Positions 1-11,629 of a stretch of DNA of 64,000 bases are shown one piece after another. The notes under the pieces were generated by a model, which saw only the letters and a list, made by a program, of their open reading frames with translations, was not told where the DNA came from and did not search any database. A program made the translations under genes and the position numbers. Every line of letters starts with the position of its first letter. Positions within the stretch are counted from its first letter, which is position 1. The stretch is from Nepenthes gracilis (Eukaryota; Streptophyta; Magnoliopsida; Caryophyllales; Nepenthaceae). Location: assembly GCA_033239525.1 (NCBI GenBank), contig BSYO01000033.1, positions 6,997,501 to 7,061,500 on the forward strand, read 5' to 3'.

Positions 1-735
1 TAACACAGTAAGAAATATGAATGAAGAAGAATAATGAACACAAAAATTTTACGTGGAAACCTTTCTCAATTAAGAAAAAAAACCATGGGACAATCTGTTC
101 ACTGAACGTATTTCACTATGTGAGAGATTTGGGAACAAGTTTCCCCGTTACACAGTAGAGAATAAAAGAAAAATTAAAGAACAGAGCAACAGCAACACAC
201 ACACAGGTTGCTTACAGTTTCTCCTCCCTTCACTGTTTTTCTCTCGCTCTCTCTAGCACTGAGTTTCTTCCGAAAGAATATCTCACACCCGCCTATACCG
301 CAAGTTACAATACTTGCTTTTAATATCAAAAACCGCACACAGAGAAACTGGGGCAATCTTCCACCAGAAAAAGGACAGGATCAGTCATTTCTAACAATAT
401 GAATATTCCCTATAAAAAACGGCTCCAACATAACCATCTGAGATCACGTATCTCCAGAAAATCTGTTGAGTTGCCGTTGAACTGGATTTTCTAGCGGACG
501 GCTAACTGTTAGACATCCGCATTCTCCATGATACTGGTCAACACCCTTGGTGACCGTCTGAAATTTGCCCTTTTGGAATCTCTCAGTGAATCCGATTTAT
601 TTAACCGTCATATTGGTCAATATTGTTTGCTAGTAATGTTGACCGTCAATCCGGTCAACTCCATTGACCGTCCATCTGGTCAACTATGTTGACCAGAATT
701 TCTTTCTTGAATGAAATAACACATTCGTACTCAGC
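1..735. repeat. Probable LTR or LTR-like retroelement remnant
   Basis: No coding region is convincing here. The first 130 bases (an acgtggaaac block followed by A-rich sequence) loosely resemble blocks near 49850-50100 and 61860-62050, which I read as Copia-type LTR or leader remnants. Further on there is pyrimidine-rich sequence (220-270) and a cluster of TTGACC/GGTCAA hexamers (536-694), as expected of a retroelement promoter (U3) region. No paired LTR or target duplication is visible in the window, so the assignment rests on resemblance only. Confidence 0.3.
536..694. promoter_or_regulatory. Cluster of seven W-box hexamers
   Basis: Seven TTGACC or GGTCAA hexamers lie at 536-541, 615-620, 639-644, 653-658, 664-669, 678-683 and 689-694. 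They alternate in orientation, so several pairs form near-palindromes. TTGAC[C/T] is the core bound by WRKY transcription factors. Some U3 regions of plant retrotransposons carry such boxes and respond to pathogen or wound signals. Regulatory activity at this copy is inference. Confidence 0.5.
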
Positions 736-770
736 CCAAATTCTTCGATCATAAGAACTTCTTCACGGGA

Positions 771-1616
771 GTGATCCCCAACACTCTCCGCAATATTGGC
801 CTTCCTGCCCAGGCTGTGGTAGGTTTACAAAAGGGTTGTGTGCCTAATTTAGTAGTGCAGATGGGTAAGGAGCTTGAGAGGATAGTAGGAGCTTTATGTG
901 AACCTGAGAAGGAACAGCAAGGGAATGATCAGAATCACTCTCTTGGCATCAGCAACCACCCATTGGGGAGCTGTATTGTTGTCACTCCACCTTCCATAAC
1001 TGTCTTCTCAGAAGAAACAATATCTTCTCCCTGTGACTTGGGGCAATGGCATACTGATTTGTAGAAGACTTGTGAGGCTTTTGATTTGGTAGTGGCTAGT
1101 CCAACGGGTTTTCACGGTATAATACTTGATGCTGTCTGAATGCTACTAGAGGCTAATGCTACTCAGACTTATCTAGCAGCTTTAATTCCGGAAGGGAGGG
1201 AGGATGTGAGTGGTCACTTGGAAAGCTGTTTGATTGATGAGATTGAAGAGGAGCCAGACTCTGCTGATAGTTTTCAAGGTCCATTATCGGATGCGATCAA
1301 GAAGTTGGTGGTAGCTAAGACTACTCGGCCATACATTAATTCCTTATCCTCGAAAGGGAGGCAAGCAGTGCATGGGTTTTTGGATAGCCTCTTAAAAATG
1401 GAGACTGAATTTTCGAATTGCTGGTTTAGCCAGCTGGGCGACTTAGTGGAGGGCCTTCATAGAGTGGATGAATTTGCCCCTGCAGTGGGCTTTCTTGGAG
1501 CTCTTGATTCCACTAGTTGCCCACTGAGGCCTTCTGACAGGAGGGAGGAAGGGGTGCATTCCCATCATGCTCAGGAGGAGGCTGCTCTGATTTCTACTCC
1601 TTCTCCGTCCGAGTAG
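771..1616 (+). other. Unrecognised open frames (97 and 158 codons)
   Basis: Two open frames, 771-1064 and 1140-1616, lie in different registers about 75 bases apart. I recognise no domain in either. The second is acidic in its first third and ends in a Ser/Pro-rich tail. Base composition is more gene-like than the flanks. They could be remnants of a retroelement gag or of an unrelated captured gene. No splice structure or family match is evident, so they are recorded as open frames only. Confidence 0.2.
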
Positions 1617-2261
1617 GCAGGAACTTGGAAGCCATCCAAATCCTGAAGACGGCGGAAATCCATTCCTAAGCATCCTTTGTTTGTTGGTTAATCGACTGAG
1701 GTTTGCGGCAGGAATGCCTTTTTCCTGCCTAGTATGTTGGTAAGGGTGCGCTGTTGGGTTTCAATATTTGCCGGTATGATTTTTACCGGTATGGTCTTCT
1801 CCCAAAAAAAAAAACCTGCCTTTTCTGCTATTTTACTTGTTTTACTAGTTTGTTGTACTCTACCCAGTATGGTGTTCAGCTGGTTTGGTGTCCTGTCGAT
1901 GTTGTTGCTTTTGCTTTTGATAGTGTTGTTGCTTTTGCTAGTTTGGGTGAGTTTGGCCAGTATGGGTGTGATTGGCTAGTTTTGTCGGTATGGTATTTGT
2001 AGCTGTGTTGGATATTACTGTATGGTTTCGGTTTGATTGGTTTTGGAAGCTAGCCGGTTGGAATGGTTGGGTAGTTTGGTGTGTTGTGCCCGGATGGAAT
2101 GGTTGCACATTGTTGTTTTGTCGCCAAATGCCGGTATGCTTTAGAAAATAGGAAAAAAGAAAAAAAGGTAAAATAAATATAGCGCCTACGGGCTGGTGTG
2201 CTTTATCCATGTATGATATGCCGGATTTGGATGAGTTGGCTGGTATGGAGTTTCATTCTGG

Positions 2262-2540
2262 TTTGAAAAAAAAAATCTTTCTGGACGATACGCCTTAATT
2301 TAGGTTGGTTGGCCAGTTTGCGTATTTCAGCCGAAATGGACGAATTGGCGTCTTGGTTGCTTTGTGCCGTGTTCCCGGTATGGCGTTTGGGAAGCCTTAT
2401 ACCAGATTGCTTTGAAAAAGAAAAACATTCTGGGCGGATTTCCTTAATTTAAGTTGGCTACCCAATTTGCGTATTCTTGCCTGGCTGGACGTTTAGGCAG
2501 TTTGGCTGCTGTTATGCTGTTTGCCTGAAGGCCGGTCTGG
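2262..2540. repeat. Two-copy tandem repeat, period about 149 bp
   Basis: Two diverged direct copies start at 2262 and 2411. Each runs from a TTTGAAAAA stretch through CCTTAATTTA(A/G)GTTGG, then TTTGCGTATT, and on into a G/T-rich end. The wider stretch 1640-2620 is G/T-rich on this strand, with many 'ccggtatgg'-like words, and looks like noncoding retroelement tail or satellite-like sequence. No protein is supported in it. Confidence 0.55.
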
Positions 2541-2620
2541 TGCATCGCCCAGTATAGTTTCTGATGGTTTGTTCTGTTAGACATTAATGTGGCTAAAACA
2601 ACCACTAAAGCGGAATATAG

Positions 2621-3342
2621 AATCGATTTTTATACCTCCGGCCATTTGATACTCTGTTTTTGAACTTTGGATTCGGATGGGCTCCGTACTTCTGGACACT
2701 CCTTCACTCCTTTAGATGGTGCAATGTTTGAATTGAGTGCCAGGGACAAAGCCAGAAGGCTCAATTTATAGGCAAAACCATCACTCGCCTCAACCGAGTG
2801 TCTTGTACTCAAACCGACCAAAATTGATTAATTGACTTAATGTGAGAGTTATCATCATTTAATAGACCACTAATACTTTAGCAATTAACGGAGTTAAACG
2901 CCTGAAGGTTACAAATCGATCGAGGAAGACGAAGAGAATGAAACCCTCTATCGGCTCAAACAAGCCATTCGCGGCTCGGCTCGGCTCACGGCTTTGCGGC
3001 TTGTGGGCCGGCTCAGTTAATTTATTTGGGCTGAAGCCCATATTCTCCTATTTGGTCCATGTTTAACTTGATGTGATAACCAAACTCATCAATTCTCAAA
3101 CTCAAGAAACAAATATACGAATCATGGCGATAAGTTCTCTAATAATGAGTAATATCTTTCATGTATTACAATATATTATATTTCCCAAGTCATCCGGTAA
3201 CTTTACTTTATGAATAAATCCTATGTTTATTCTTTGTCCAACTTAATGATATTCTCAATTCAATTAATATGTACACAATTTTTGAAAAATATCACAATAA
3301 TAAAATAGGAATTTACAACATCATTGTCCATACAATGAAAAT
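2621..3342. other. Noncoding stretch left of the Copia remnant
   Basis: No gene is supported. This is where the 3' UTR and 3' LTR of the adjoining - strand Copia element would lie, but no LTR partner is seen to confirm it. A short GC-rich patch near 2965-3015 contains repeated 'ggctcggctc' words. Confidence 0.3.
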
Positions 3343-4860
3343 TATAAAATGGAACTCAATCCCATTTCAATTACAAGATCCTTAAACCTTAATGGTGGCA
3401 TGCCTTTAGTCAAATGATCAGCGATCATCAATTTAGTGCTGATATGTTCAATAGCAATTTTTTTCCTTTAATGTGCTCCTTTATGGTTAAAAATTGAATG
3501 TCGATGTGTTTGCTTCGACTGTTACTTTTGTTATTTTTAGTCAGGAAAACAACAGCTGAATTATCGTAAAATATCTTTAATGGCCTTGAGATGGAATCAA
3601 CCACTCTAAGCCTAGACATGAAATTTCTCATCCATACACCATGCTTTGTAGCCTTGAAACAAGCAACTAAATCGGCCTCCATAGTGAAAGTAGCAATCAA
3701 AGTTTGCTTTACACTCCACCAGGATACAGCTCCACCGGCAAACAAAAATATATAACCGGATGTTGATTTATGTGAATCAACACATCCAGTGAAGTCTGAA
3801 TCGGAGTACCCCAAAACTTCCAAATTGTCGGTTTGTTTATATGTAAGCATGTAGTCTTTGGTACCTTGAAGATATCTCATGACTTTTTTGGCAGCTTTCC
3901 AGTGTTCGATTCCTGGATTACTTTGAAATCTTCCCAACATTCTAACTGCAAATGCTATGTCAGGTCTTGTACATACCTGAACATACATCAAATTTTCAAC
4001 AACGGAAGCATATGGAATGTTCTTGATCTGTTCCCGTTCCAAATTATTTTTCGCGCATTGGCTCAAATTGAGCCTATCACCCTTCACAATGGGTGCTGCA
4101 TTTGGTGAATAATTTTTTATCCGAAATCTCTCTAAAACCTTATTAATATAGGTCTCTTGAGACAAACCCAGAACACAACGCGGTCTGTCTCGATGTATCT
4201 TTATGCCAATGACATAAGATGCATCACCCATATCTTTCATTTTAAAATTTTTAGAGAGAAATCGTTTCACCTCATATAACAACCCTTTATCATTGGATGC
4301 AAGTAAAATATCATCCATATATAAGATAACGAAATAAGTCTTACTCCCACTGACCTTCTGGTATATACATTGATCCAAAATATTCTCTTTAAAATCGAAT
4401 GAAGAGATAATTTCATCAAATTTCAAATGCCATTGACGGGATGCTTATTTCAATCCATATATGGACTTCTTTAATTTGCATACCAATTGCTCACCATCAC
4501 TAGAGGAGAATCCTTTTGATTATTTCATATAAACATGTTCCTCTAGATCACCGTTTAAAAATACTGTTTTCACATCCATTTGTTATAGTTTCATATCAAA
4601 ATGAGCAACCAATGCCAAAATTAGACGAAGAGAATCCTTTTTAGATATAGGAGAAAAAGTCTCTTTGTAACCAATTCCTTCTTTCTGAGTATATCCCTTA
4701 GCAACGGTCTTGCCTTATATTTTTCGATATTACCTAATGAGTCTTTTTTTATTTTAAAGACCCATTTACACCCTATGACTTTCGCCTATTTAGGCAATTC
4801 AATAAGATCCCAAACTCTATTGCTATTCATGGAACTCATCTCTTCTTTCATTGCATTGTA
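3343..4860 (-). pseudogene. Copia polyprotein: reverse transcriptase and RNase H remnant
   Basis: On the - strand this is the 3' part of a Ty1/copia pol gene. The longest frame (4426-3428) holds the reverse transcriptase core YMDDILLAS, a MGDASYVIGI block and LGLSQETY. The RNase H part includes VLGYSDSDFTGC and KHIDIQF. An additional frame extends to a stop near 3343, and degraded N-terminal reverse transcriptase sequence lies between 4426 and 4860. The RNase H motif that normally reads MEAE reads MEAD. Frame changes and stops on both sides of the long frame show it is dead. It continues to the right into linker and integrase. Confidence 0.92.
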
Positions 4861-5950
4861 CCATAACTATAATTCATTACAACTCATGGCTTGTGAAAAC
4901 GTTTCAGGATCATTTTCAGCTCCCACATTGTAGTCAGACTCTTCCAGATATACAATATAATCATTAGGAATTGTTGACTTTCTCATTCCAGAAGACCTTC
5001 TTAATGTTGTATTATCATCTTCAATAAGAGTATGTTGTACAACTATTTCAGACAAATCCTGAATTTCATGGTCAACTGGAATAGGCTCAAAATTTTGTGG
5101 AATGACATTGATTGGTTGTTCAATACCAAATTGATCTTGAGGGGTGTTGTGTTCATCAATCAACCTATTATATGAAGTGGAGGGTTGAGAAACTAAATGA
5201 TCAATTCTTGATCGTTTTCTCTCACTCATTAAGTCATTTTCAAGAAATTTTGTATTTCTTGATTCCACAATCCTAGTGGTGTGAGATGGACAGTAAAATC
5301 TGTATCCCTTAGTCCGTTCAGTATATCCAATGAAATACCTACTAATAGTCCTTGGATCAACTTCTCTTGTGGGTTATAAACTCTTACTTCGGATGGGCAT
5401 CCCCATACGTGTACATGTTGCAAACTCGATTTCCAACCTTTTCATAACATAACAGGAGTTTTTGGGATAGCTTTTATCGAGACCCGGTTTAATATGTGCA
5501 CCGTCGTTTTAAGAGCTTCACTCCACAAAGATTTTGAAAGTTCGAAATTATTAAGCATACTCCTCACCATATCCAATAATGTTCGGTTTCTTCTTTCTGT
5601 TACACCATTTTTATCCGGAGAATCAGGCATAGTGTACTGGGCAACAATTTCATGTTCTTGAAGAAACTTTGCAAATGGACCAGGCATTTGTCTATCTTCA
5701 GTATATCTACCATAATACTCTCCACCCCTATCTAATCTCATAAGTTTTATATTTTTTCCAGATTATTTCTCTACTTCTACTTTAAATAATTTAAAAGTAT
5801 CAAAGGCTTCAAGTAAAGATACATATATAATGAGAAATCATCAATAAATGAGATAAAATATTTTGGGTCATATGAGTCTATATCATGACTACAAATGTCA
5901 GTATATATGATTTCTAATATGTCCGAACTCCTCTTAGTATTTTTTTAGTT
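4861..5950 (-). pseudogene. Copia polyprotein: integrase remnant and linker
   Basis: The 5741-5442 frame contains MRLDRGGEYYGR and NGVTERRNRTLLDMVRSM. The latter is the conserved block carrying the catalytic Glu of the DDE integrase. Frames at 5423-5229 and 5268-4867 follow; the first resembles the post-integrase segment and the second is the acidic linker before reverse transcriptase. The first catalytic Asp region (5742-5950) is recognisable only in pieces, because of stops and frame changes. The order gag, protease, integrase, reverse transcriptase, RNase H along the - strand is the Copia order. Confidence 0.85.
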
Positions 5951-5954
5951 ATGT

Positions 5955-6873
5955 TTAGTGCTTTTCTTTAATATAGTCCACACAAGTCTCAAAGTCAGTA
6001 AAATTTAGAGTACTAAGTATTTCATCATTTATCAATCTTTTGATTCTATAAATGGAGATATGTCCCAATCTCCTATGCCACAATATCGAGGAACATTCAT
6101 TCATAACATATCTTTTAATTTCATTGTTAGCATGCATGGTATTGAAAGAAGTATTATTTTATAAATTTAAATAATAAAGACATTATCAGATGAGTGTCAT
6201 CATTTTCAATAATATCAGACTTATAATATAAACTGAATAATGAGTTTGAAAATGTAAATGAATATCCAAAGGGCACAAGTCTAGAAATAGAAATCAAATT
6301 TCTTGAGAAATTTAGAATATAAAAGGTCTTTTCCAATGTCAAAACAAAACCACTACTCAAAATCAAACTACATGTTCCAATGGCCTCCACATGTGAACGC
6401 ATCTTATTTCCAGAGAAGATGCATTGTTCACTGCCCACTGGTTTCCTTAGTTTTTGCAAACCTTGTAAGGAATCAGAAATATAGATTGTAGAACCAGAGT
6501 CAATCCACAATGTATTATTTGTAATATTAACCATATTAGATTCATAACATACAAAAGAGTATGGATTACCTTTCTTTTCAAGCCAATTCTGATACTTGAT
6601 ACAGTCCTTCTTTACGTGTCCCTTCTTTTTACAGAAGAAGCACTTGGACTCCTTCTTGATATCAGATTGGGGAGGTATTTTACCTTTTTCCTTTGATTTG
6701 GCCTGCGTCTTGAGCCTTCCTTCCTTTAGTATGTATACGCTTTCATTTTGTTCCATCATGAGCCTTCCTTCTTCTTGAACACACATGGTTATCAATTCAT
6801 TGATTAACCATTTATCTTTATGTATGTTATAAGAGATTTTAAAAGGCCCATATTGTGGTGGAAGTGAATTCAA
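5955..6873 (-). pseudogene. Copia gag zinc knuckle, protease and GAG-pre-integrase remnant
   Basis: The 6873-6154 frame shows late gag sequence, a CCHC zinc knuckle (CFFCKKKGHVKKDC) and a retropepsin motif with catalytic Asp (LWIDSGST). The 6137-5955 frame has the GAG-pre-integrase signature LWHRRLGHIS. The gag N-terminus and the 5' LTR are not seen; sequence right of 6873 is AT-rich and noncoding. The element is therefore 5'-truncated or too decayed there to recognise. Confidence 0.88.
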
Positions 6874-7440
6874 AATAAGAAGCTGAATATTAAATAAATT
6901 ATAATATAATATTTTTTCAAGAAGAAAACTAATGCATGTGTCATCTCTATTAACATCATAATATATCTAAGCATAACCATATGAATGAGATATAGTTATC
7001 CCTCAAAAATAAAATTTTTAATAATATTTCAAATGTAATTATAGCAGTAAATAATAATCAATATTTTTCCCAATGTAATTATGTTAGTACATAATGGTTT
7101 AGGATTTGAACCAACTCCAAATAAGATATTTTTAATTTTCTATTGTTTGTAATATTTAATTTCATTTATGTAATAAAATCAGAATTTCTAATATGAATAA
7201 AATTTAAAGTTTTAATAAATACAATAAATAATTATTTTAAATTTTTTCCCCCGAAAAATCAAAGTAACTGGGCCAACGCGGTACTTCTTAGACATAATGG
7301 GCCACGGCGGCCCATGAGACCCACGCCGAGGCACATTAGCCACGCGTTTGTTTTTGTCGGCGGCAAAGGCTATTGAAAAAGACCAAAAAAAATAAAAAAA
7401 AAAGCGTTGGTGGTACGCTACGCTCCCCCCCAAAAAAAAG
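6874..7440. other. AT-rich noncoding stretch upstream of the nucleoporin gene
   Basis: Very AT-rich to about 7240, then GC-richer with 'gggcc'-type words and A-runs near 7385-7450. No gene is supported on either strand. Confidence 0.4.
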
Positions 7441-7627
7441 AAAAAAAAATTAAAAACTGCAATCGCAGTGTTTATAACTCTGGTTTCCCTCCAATGACGA
7501 TCGTTGTATTTGCTCTTCAAACTCAACAACCTTCGTTTCTTCATCGTTCTCGTCGCTTGATCCGTTATTTGAATCAAGAACAAACCCTAATATAGCTCCA
7601 AGCTTATGTGTTTTGGAGTGACGGAAG
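7441..7627 (+). promoter_or_regulatory. Likely promoter and 5' UTR of the Nup98-like gene
   Basis: A TATA-like TTTATAA lies at 7471-7477. It is followed by a pyrimidine-rich, CTTC/CGTT-containing stretch typical of plant 5' UTRs. A telo-box, AAACCCTAA, lies at 7582-7590; this motif is common just downstream of transcription starts of plant housekeeping genes. The proposed start codon is at 7628. No transcript evidence is available. Confidence 0.45.
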
Positions 7628-7646
7628 ATGGTCGGTCAAATTAACC
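7628..7646 (+). pseudogene. NUP98: Nup98-like exon 1 (start exon)
   Basis: ATG at 7628 opens six codons (MVGQIN) plus one base, followed by a consensus donor GTAAGT at 7647. The exon exits in phase 1, which is the entry phase of every downstream FG exon. Plant Nup98 proteins also start with a very short, Gly- and Asn-containing segment before the first FGQ motif. The start was chosen on phase agreement, donor quality and the 5' UTR-like sequence before it. Confidence 0.55.
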
Positions 7647-7995
7647 GTAAGTTTTCCTCCTCATTCATTCACAAATCAGAGAATATACTGAACCAGAGTT
7701 GTGTTGGTTTTCATGTTTGAATATTGGTTCCCCTTTAGTATTGATGATGATTGATTGCTCAAATTTGTTTACATTCGACAGCATTTAGGAATTATCTTGT
7801 CAAGAAACCAAAGCAGTTTGGTGAAGGCACAATAGAAATCTTATGCTCTAATATATTTCGTCGGGCAAATGATTTTTTAGGCTTGTCTACTCGATATCAC
7901 GTGTTTTTGAATAACTATAAGAACACTGGATTCAAGAATTAAACTTACGATTATTTAGTCAACAAGACTGTACGATGTCAAGTTGCTACCAAGAC

Positions 7996-8040
7996 AAAGA
8001 GAAGAAGAAGAAGGAGACGAAGAAGAAGAAGAAGAAGGAA
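7996..8040. repeat. GAA/GAAG-rich simple repeat
   Basis: An imperfect run of gaagaag and gaaggag units in the first intron of the Nup98-like gene. No coding meaning is supported. Confidence 0.7.
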
Positions 8041-8111
8041 TGTTAGGTTGAATCCTAAGAATAATTATATAAATCCAGCATATCTAATTAAATCTTTGGA
8101 TTTCTATCCGT

Positions 8112-8336
8112 GGTTGGTCAAATCAGCAGTATTTCAAGTAACAACATCTCTATACAATTTCAAACCATACGAGATGATGAATGTGGGTTCAATTTTTGAC
8201 GGAATTTCAGCGGGTGTGTTCGGAGCCACTCCGTCATCTTCTTATTTGGCTTCCGCATCAACCTCTGAAACGTCATTTCCATTTCCAAATGCCTTTTCAA
8301 CTCCAACTTCTGGACCGTCTTCTTCACATTTTGGTG
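8112..8336 (+). pseudogene. NUP98: FG exon copy 1 (degraded)
   Basis: The 3' half is clear: it encodes GSIFDG, AGVFGAT, SSS and PSSSHFG, and ends at a GTGAGT donor at 8337 in the same phase as the other copies. The 5' half has lost the SSVFG segment, and its acceptor AG looks mutated (about 8110), so the exact start is uncertain. It is the most diverged of the modules. Confidence 0.6.
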
Positions 8337-9148
8337 GTGAGTTCATAAATGTAGCATCATCATTTTTCATCATTGTGCTTGCAGTGATTGTGGTGGCTTT
8401 CTATTAGATTTAAAAATGCAAAATATTTATTAAGGCAGATTGTACTCGAACCTTCTTAAAACATATTTAAGTTACTCCTAATGTCACTGGCTGGGTTCTG
8501 GTTACTCTAGAGTTTCGAATTACAAGTCTAACCTAGGCAATGGAGCTTATTTATTTTGGGATCTGGAGATGATGAAAGGTTAGTGGGCTTACCCTATGAT
8601 GAGAAGAAGAGTTTTTCATAAGAACAACGAACAACCTTAATTGTACCGCTCTCACCCTTCTAGTTTTAGAGAAATTTTTATAATTGTTTGAAAGCTTTGT
8701 TACTTTACATATTACATAAGTTGGCTTTTGTGAATGTCAATAGGATTATTCAGAATTTTCTTATTTTGCTTTTCTTCTGTTCATCAGTTCCATTTCTTTT
8801 TGAAGCTATTAGTAATAGCTATCAAAGTTATATTTGGAAGTTTCATTGCATTTTTATTTATTTCATGTTTCTATTAGTTGACACATGTTTACGGGGACTT
8901 CCAACTGTATGAGTCACATCTTTCAGGCAAATTTTTGAAGAATTATTCTATGCAGTCACTCGGGTGGTTTATTTATTTCTCAACTTTAGTGCCAAAATGC
9001 TTCACATATATTACTATGTTTAGAGACTAAATTGTATCCTCAATCTCTCTGCTTCACTTCTAGTTATAAATGTCTTTCTTGTAGCATTAGCAATTTATTT
9101 CTGATATGTAATGAAAATTGCTGATTATCACTTTCCATCATCCAAAAG

Positions 9149-9423
9149 TATTTGGGCAAATTTCTACGGTGCGTTTGGATCTTCATCAGTCTTTGGGCAT
9201 ACCAACTGCTCAAGTAACAATCCTTTTGCTCTGCAATCATCCACAAGTACTCCTTTTGGTTCATCAACTGGGGGTTCAATATTTGGAAACTCTTCGGCTG
9301 ATGTGTTTGGAGCAACTAAGTCATCTTCATCTTGGGCTTCAGTGTCAACTCTTGGAGCTGCTGTGCCTACCTCCAATGCTTTCTCCACTTCAACTTCTGG
9401 AGTCAGTTCTTCATATTTTGGTG
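9149..9423 (+). pseudogene. NUP98: FG exon copy 2 (frameshifted)
   Basis: The acceptor AG is at 9147-9148 and the donor GTGAGT at 9424. The exon encodes GAFGSSSVFG, NNPFAL, TPFGSSTGGSIFG, DVFGATK and VSSSYFG. Its length is 275 bases against 276 in copy 5. The missing base lies in the first 30 bases, between the FGQ codons and GAFGSS, and breaks the frame. Serine-rich FG spacers and the spacing of FG dipeptides match the N-terminal FG domain of plant Nup98. Confidence 0.82.
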
Positions 9424-10323
9424 GTGAGTGCAGTCTCATAATTTTTTCTTTTATTCCTTCTGCATTAGATTCTGCAGTGAATGTGTATTAGATTCAAATG
9501 TACAACTTTTGTAAAGGAAAAATTATACTCATACCTTCTTAAAACTTTTTGAAGTTAGTTTTAATGTCATGGCTTGTTTCTGGTTTCAAAGTGACTATCT
9601 ACTTAGAGAGTTGCTTTTGGGTTTAAATGATATATATATATTTCTAAAATTGAGTATAGGATCCAACACTAAACCAAGTTACAATTACAGATTACGGAAG
9701 TTTTGATGGTGTAATGACTAGTATTATCCAATTCTTTCTTTCTTTCGTTTTTTTTAGTGTTCTTTTGTCATCTTTTAGAGGGTGACTTTTGGCACAACAG
9801 TAATTTTTCTCCATTTTTACCATGAGCCAAGTCACTAGTTTAGACTACATAAAAATGTAACACTATGGATAAGGATGCATACATCTGACTATTCTCAGAC
9901 CCCACAATGTGAGATTTTTGTACATTGGCTGCCTTATTATTTTTCACCAATTTGTTCTCTTTAAGATCTATTTACTTTTAGAAGCTATTAATAGATGTCA
10001 GATATTATTGAAGTTCCATTGCAGTTTCTTCATGCTTTCTATTCTATTACATGTTTTCTGGGCATTCCTGCTATACAATTGACATCTTTCATACAAATTT
10101 TTGCAGATGCATTCTAGTATTGGATGCAGTTGCTCTAGTAGTTCTATTGGTTTCACAACTTTGGAGCAGCACACTCCACGTATATTATGTTTGGCCACTG
10201 TGCTGTTTCTGCAGTCACTTTGTTTTTTTCACTTGTTATACATATTTTTCATGAAACTACCTACCTGCCTATTTTGAATTATTATTTGAATTGATGATGA
10301 TATCACTTTCCATGATCCAACAG

Positions 10324-10605
10324 ATTTTTGGCAAAAGTCTTTTGGTGCTTTTGGGTCTTCATCAGTCTTTGGGTTTAGCAACTGCTCAATTAATAACCCT
10401 TTTTCTCTGAAGTCTTCCAGAGATACTCCCTTTGATTTGTCAGCTGGGGGTTCAATATTTGGAAGAAATTCATCCGATGTATTTGGAGCAACTAAGCCAT
10501 CTTCAACTTGGGCTTCTGTGTCAATCCTTGGAGCTGCACCTGCAATGCCTACTTCTAATGCCTTCACCACTCGAACTTTTGGAGTCAGTTCTTCATATTC
10601 TCGTG
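10324..10605 (+). pseudogene. NUP98: FG exon copy 3 (open)
   Basis: The acceptor CAG is at 10321-10323 and the donor GTGAGT at 10606. The exon is 282 bases (94 codons), phase 1 to phase 1, and open throughout. It encodes GAFGSSSVFG, NNPFSL, SAGGSIFG, DVFGATK and FGVSSSYS. Compared with copies 2 and 5 it has small in-frame length changes near its end (AAPAMPTS). It is one of the two best preserved modules. Confidence 0.85.
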
Positions 10606-11475
10606 GTGAGTGCATGAATTAGTCCTATAAATTTTGCTCCTTTATTCATTCTGTATTGAATTATGTAGTGATTGTCTATTGGATGCAAAATTTAAGCCAT
10701 TGATAGAGGCAAATTATACTTGAATCTTCATAAAACTTTTTATAGTTAGTTCAATGCCATGGTTGGGTTCTGTTTGCAAAGAGACTATCTACTTTGAGAG
10801 TTGCTTTTGAGTTTTGAATAATTTATTTTCAAAAATTGAGTATAGGCTTTAGAACTTACCAAGTTACAATTACATATTACTTAAGTTTTGACAGTGTAAT
10901 GAAATGTATAATCCAAAATTTTCTTTTTTACCTTTTTTTATTATTTTAGAGGCTGAGCCTTGGTATAACAAAAATGTTCTCCATTTTGACCTGGAGCTTG
11001 GTCATAAGTTTGAACCACAAAAATAGGCTTACTGCGGTGCCATGGATAAGGCTATGGACATATGACCATTATAAGACCCCTAAACGTGAGAGTCTCATGC
11101 ACTAGGCTACCATTTTTCTTTGTCATCTTGTCTTCTTTGAGAGCTGTTTTCTTTGTAAGCTGTTAACAGATATCAGACATGTAAATGGGAGTCCCATTGC
11201 TGTTCCTTCATGTTCTATTTTTTTGTTTACATGTTTTCTGGGTTTTCCTGCTGTATAAGTCATATCTTTCTCACAAATTTATGCAGATGCTATAGTAGTT
11301 CCATTGATTTCACAACTTTGGTGCAAATACACTTCACATATATTATGTTTGGCCACTGCTCTATTTTCTCAGTCTCTTTGTTTTTCTTCTTGATATACAT
11401 ATATTGTTGTAATTAACTGCCTATTCTGAAGTATTATTTCCACCGGTGATGATATCACTTTCCATCATCCAACAG

Positions 11476-11629
11476 GATTTGGACAAAAGTCTTCTGGTGC
11501 TTTTGGGTCTTCATCGGTCTCTGGGCTTAGCAGTTGCTCAAGTAACAATCCTTTTGCTCTGTCATCCGCAAATACTCTTTTTGATTCATCAATAAAGGGT
11601 TCAATATTTGGAAGAACTTCCATTGATTT
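11476..11629 (+). pseudogene. NUP98: FG exon copy 4, 5' part (split by LTR element)
   Basis: The acceptor CAG lies at 11473-11475. The frame encodes GAFGSSSV, SSNNPFAL and GSIFGRTSID and then runs straight into the 5' LTR at 11630. The last five bases, GATTT (11625-11629), are repeated at 17163-17167 after the 3' LTR. The rest of the exon resumes in the same frame. Confidence 0.88.

Noticed and set aside
771..1616. A normal two-exon host gene
   Set aside because: No convincing splice sites join the two frames, no domain is recognised and the flanks look like retroelement sequence. They are listed only as unrecognised open frames.
7582..7590. AAACCCTAA as an interstitial telomere
   Set aside because: It is a single unit, so a telo-box in a 5' UTR is the more likely reading.
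9064..9441. Alternative frames across FG exon copy 2 on both strands
   Set aside because: Only the frame with FG dipeptides and serine spacers matches the other exon copies and the splice phase.
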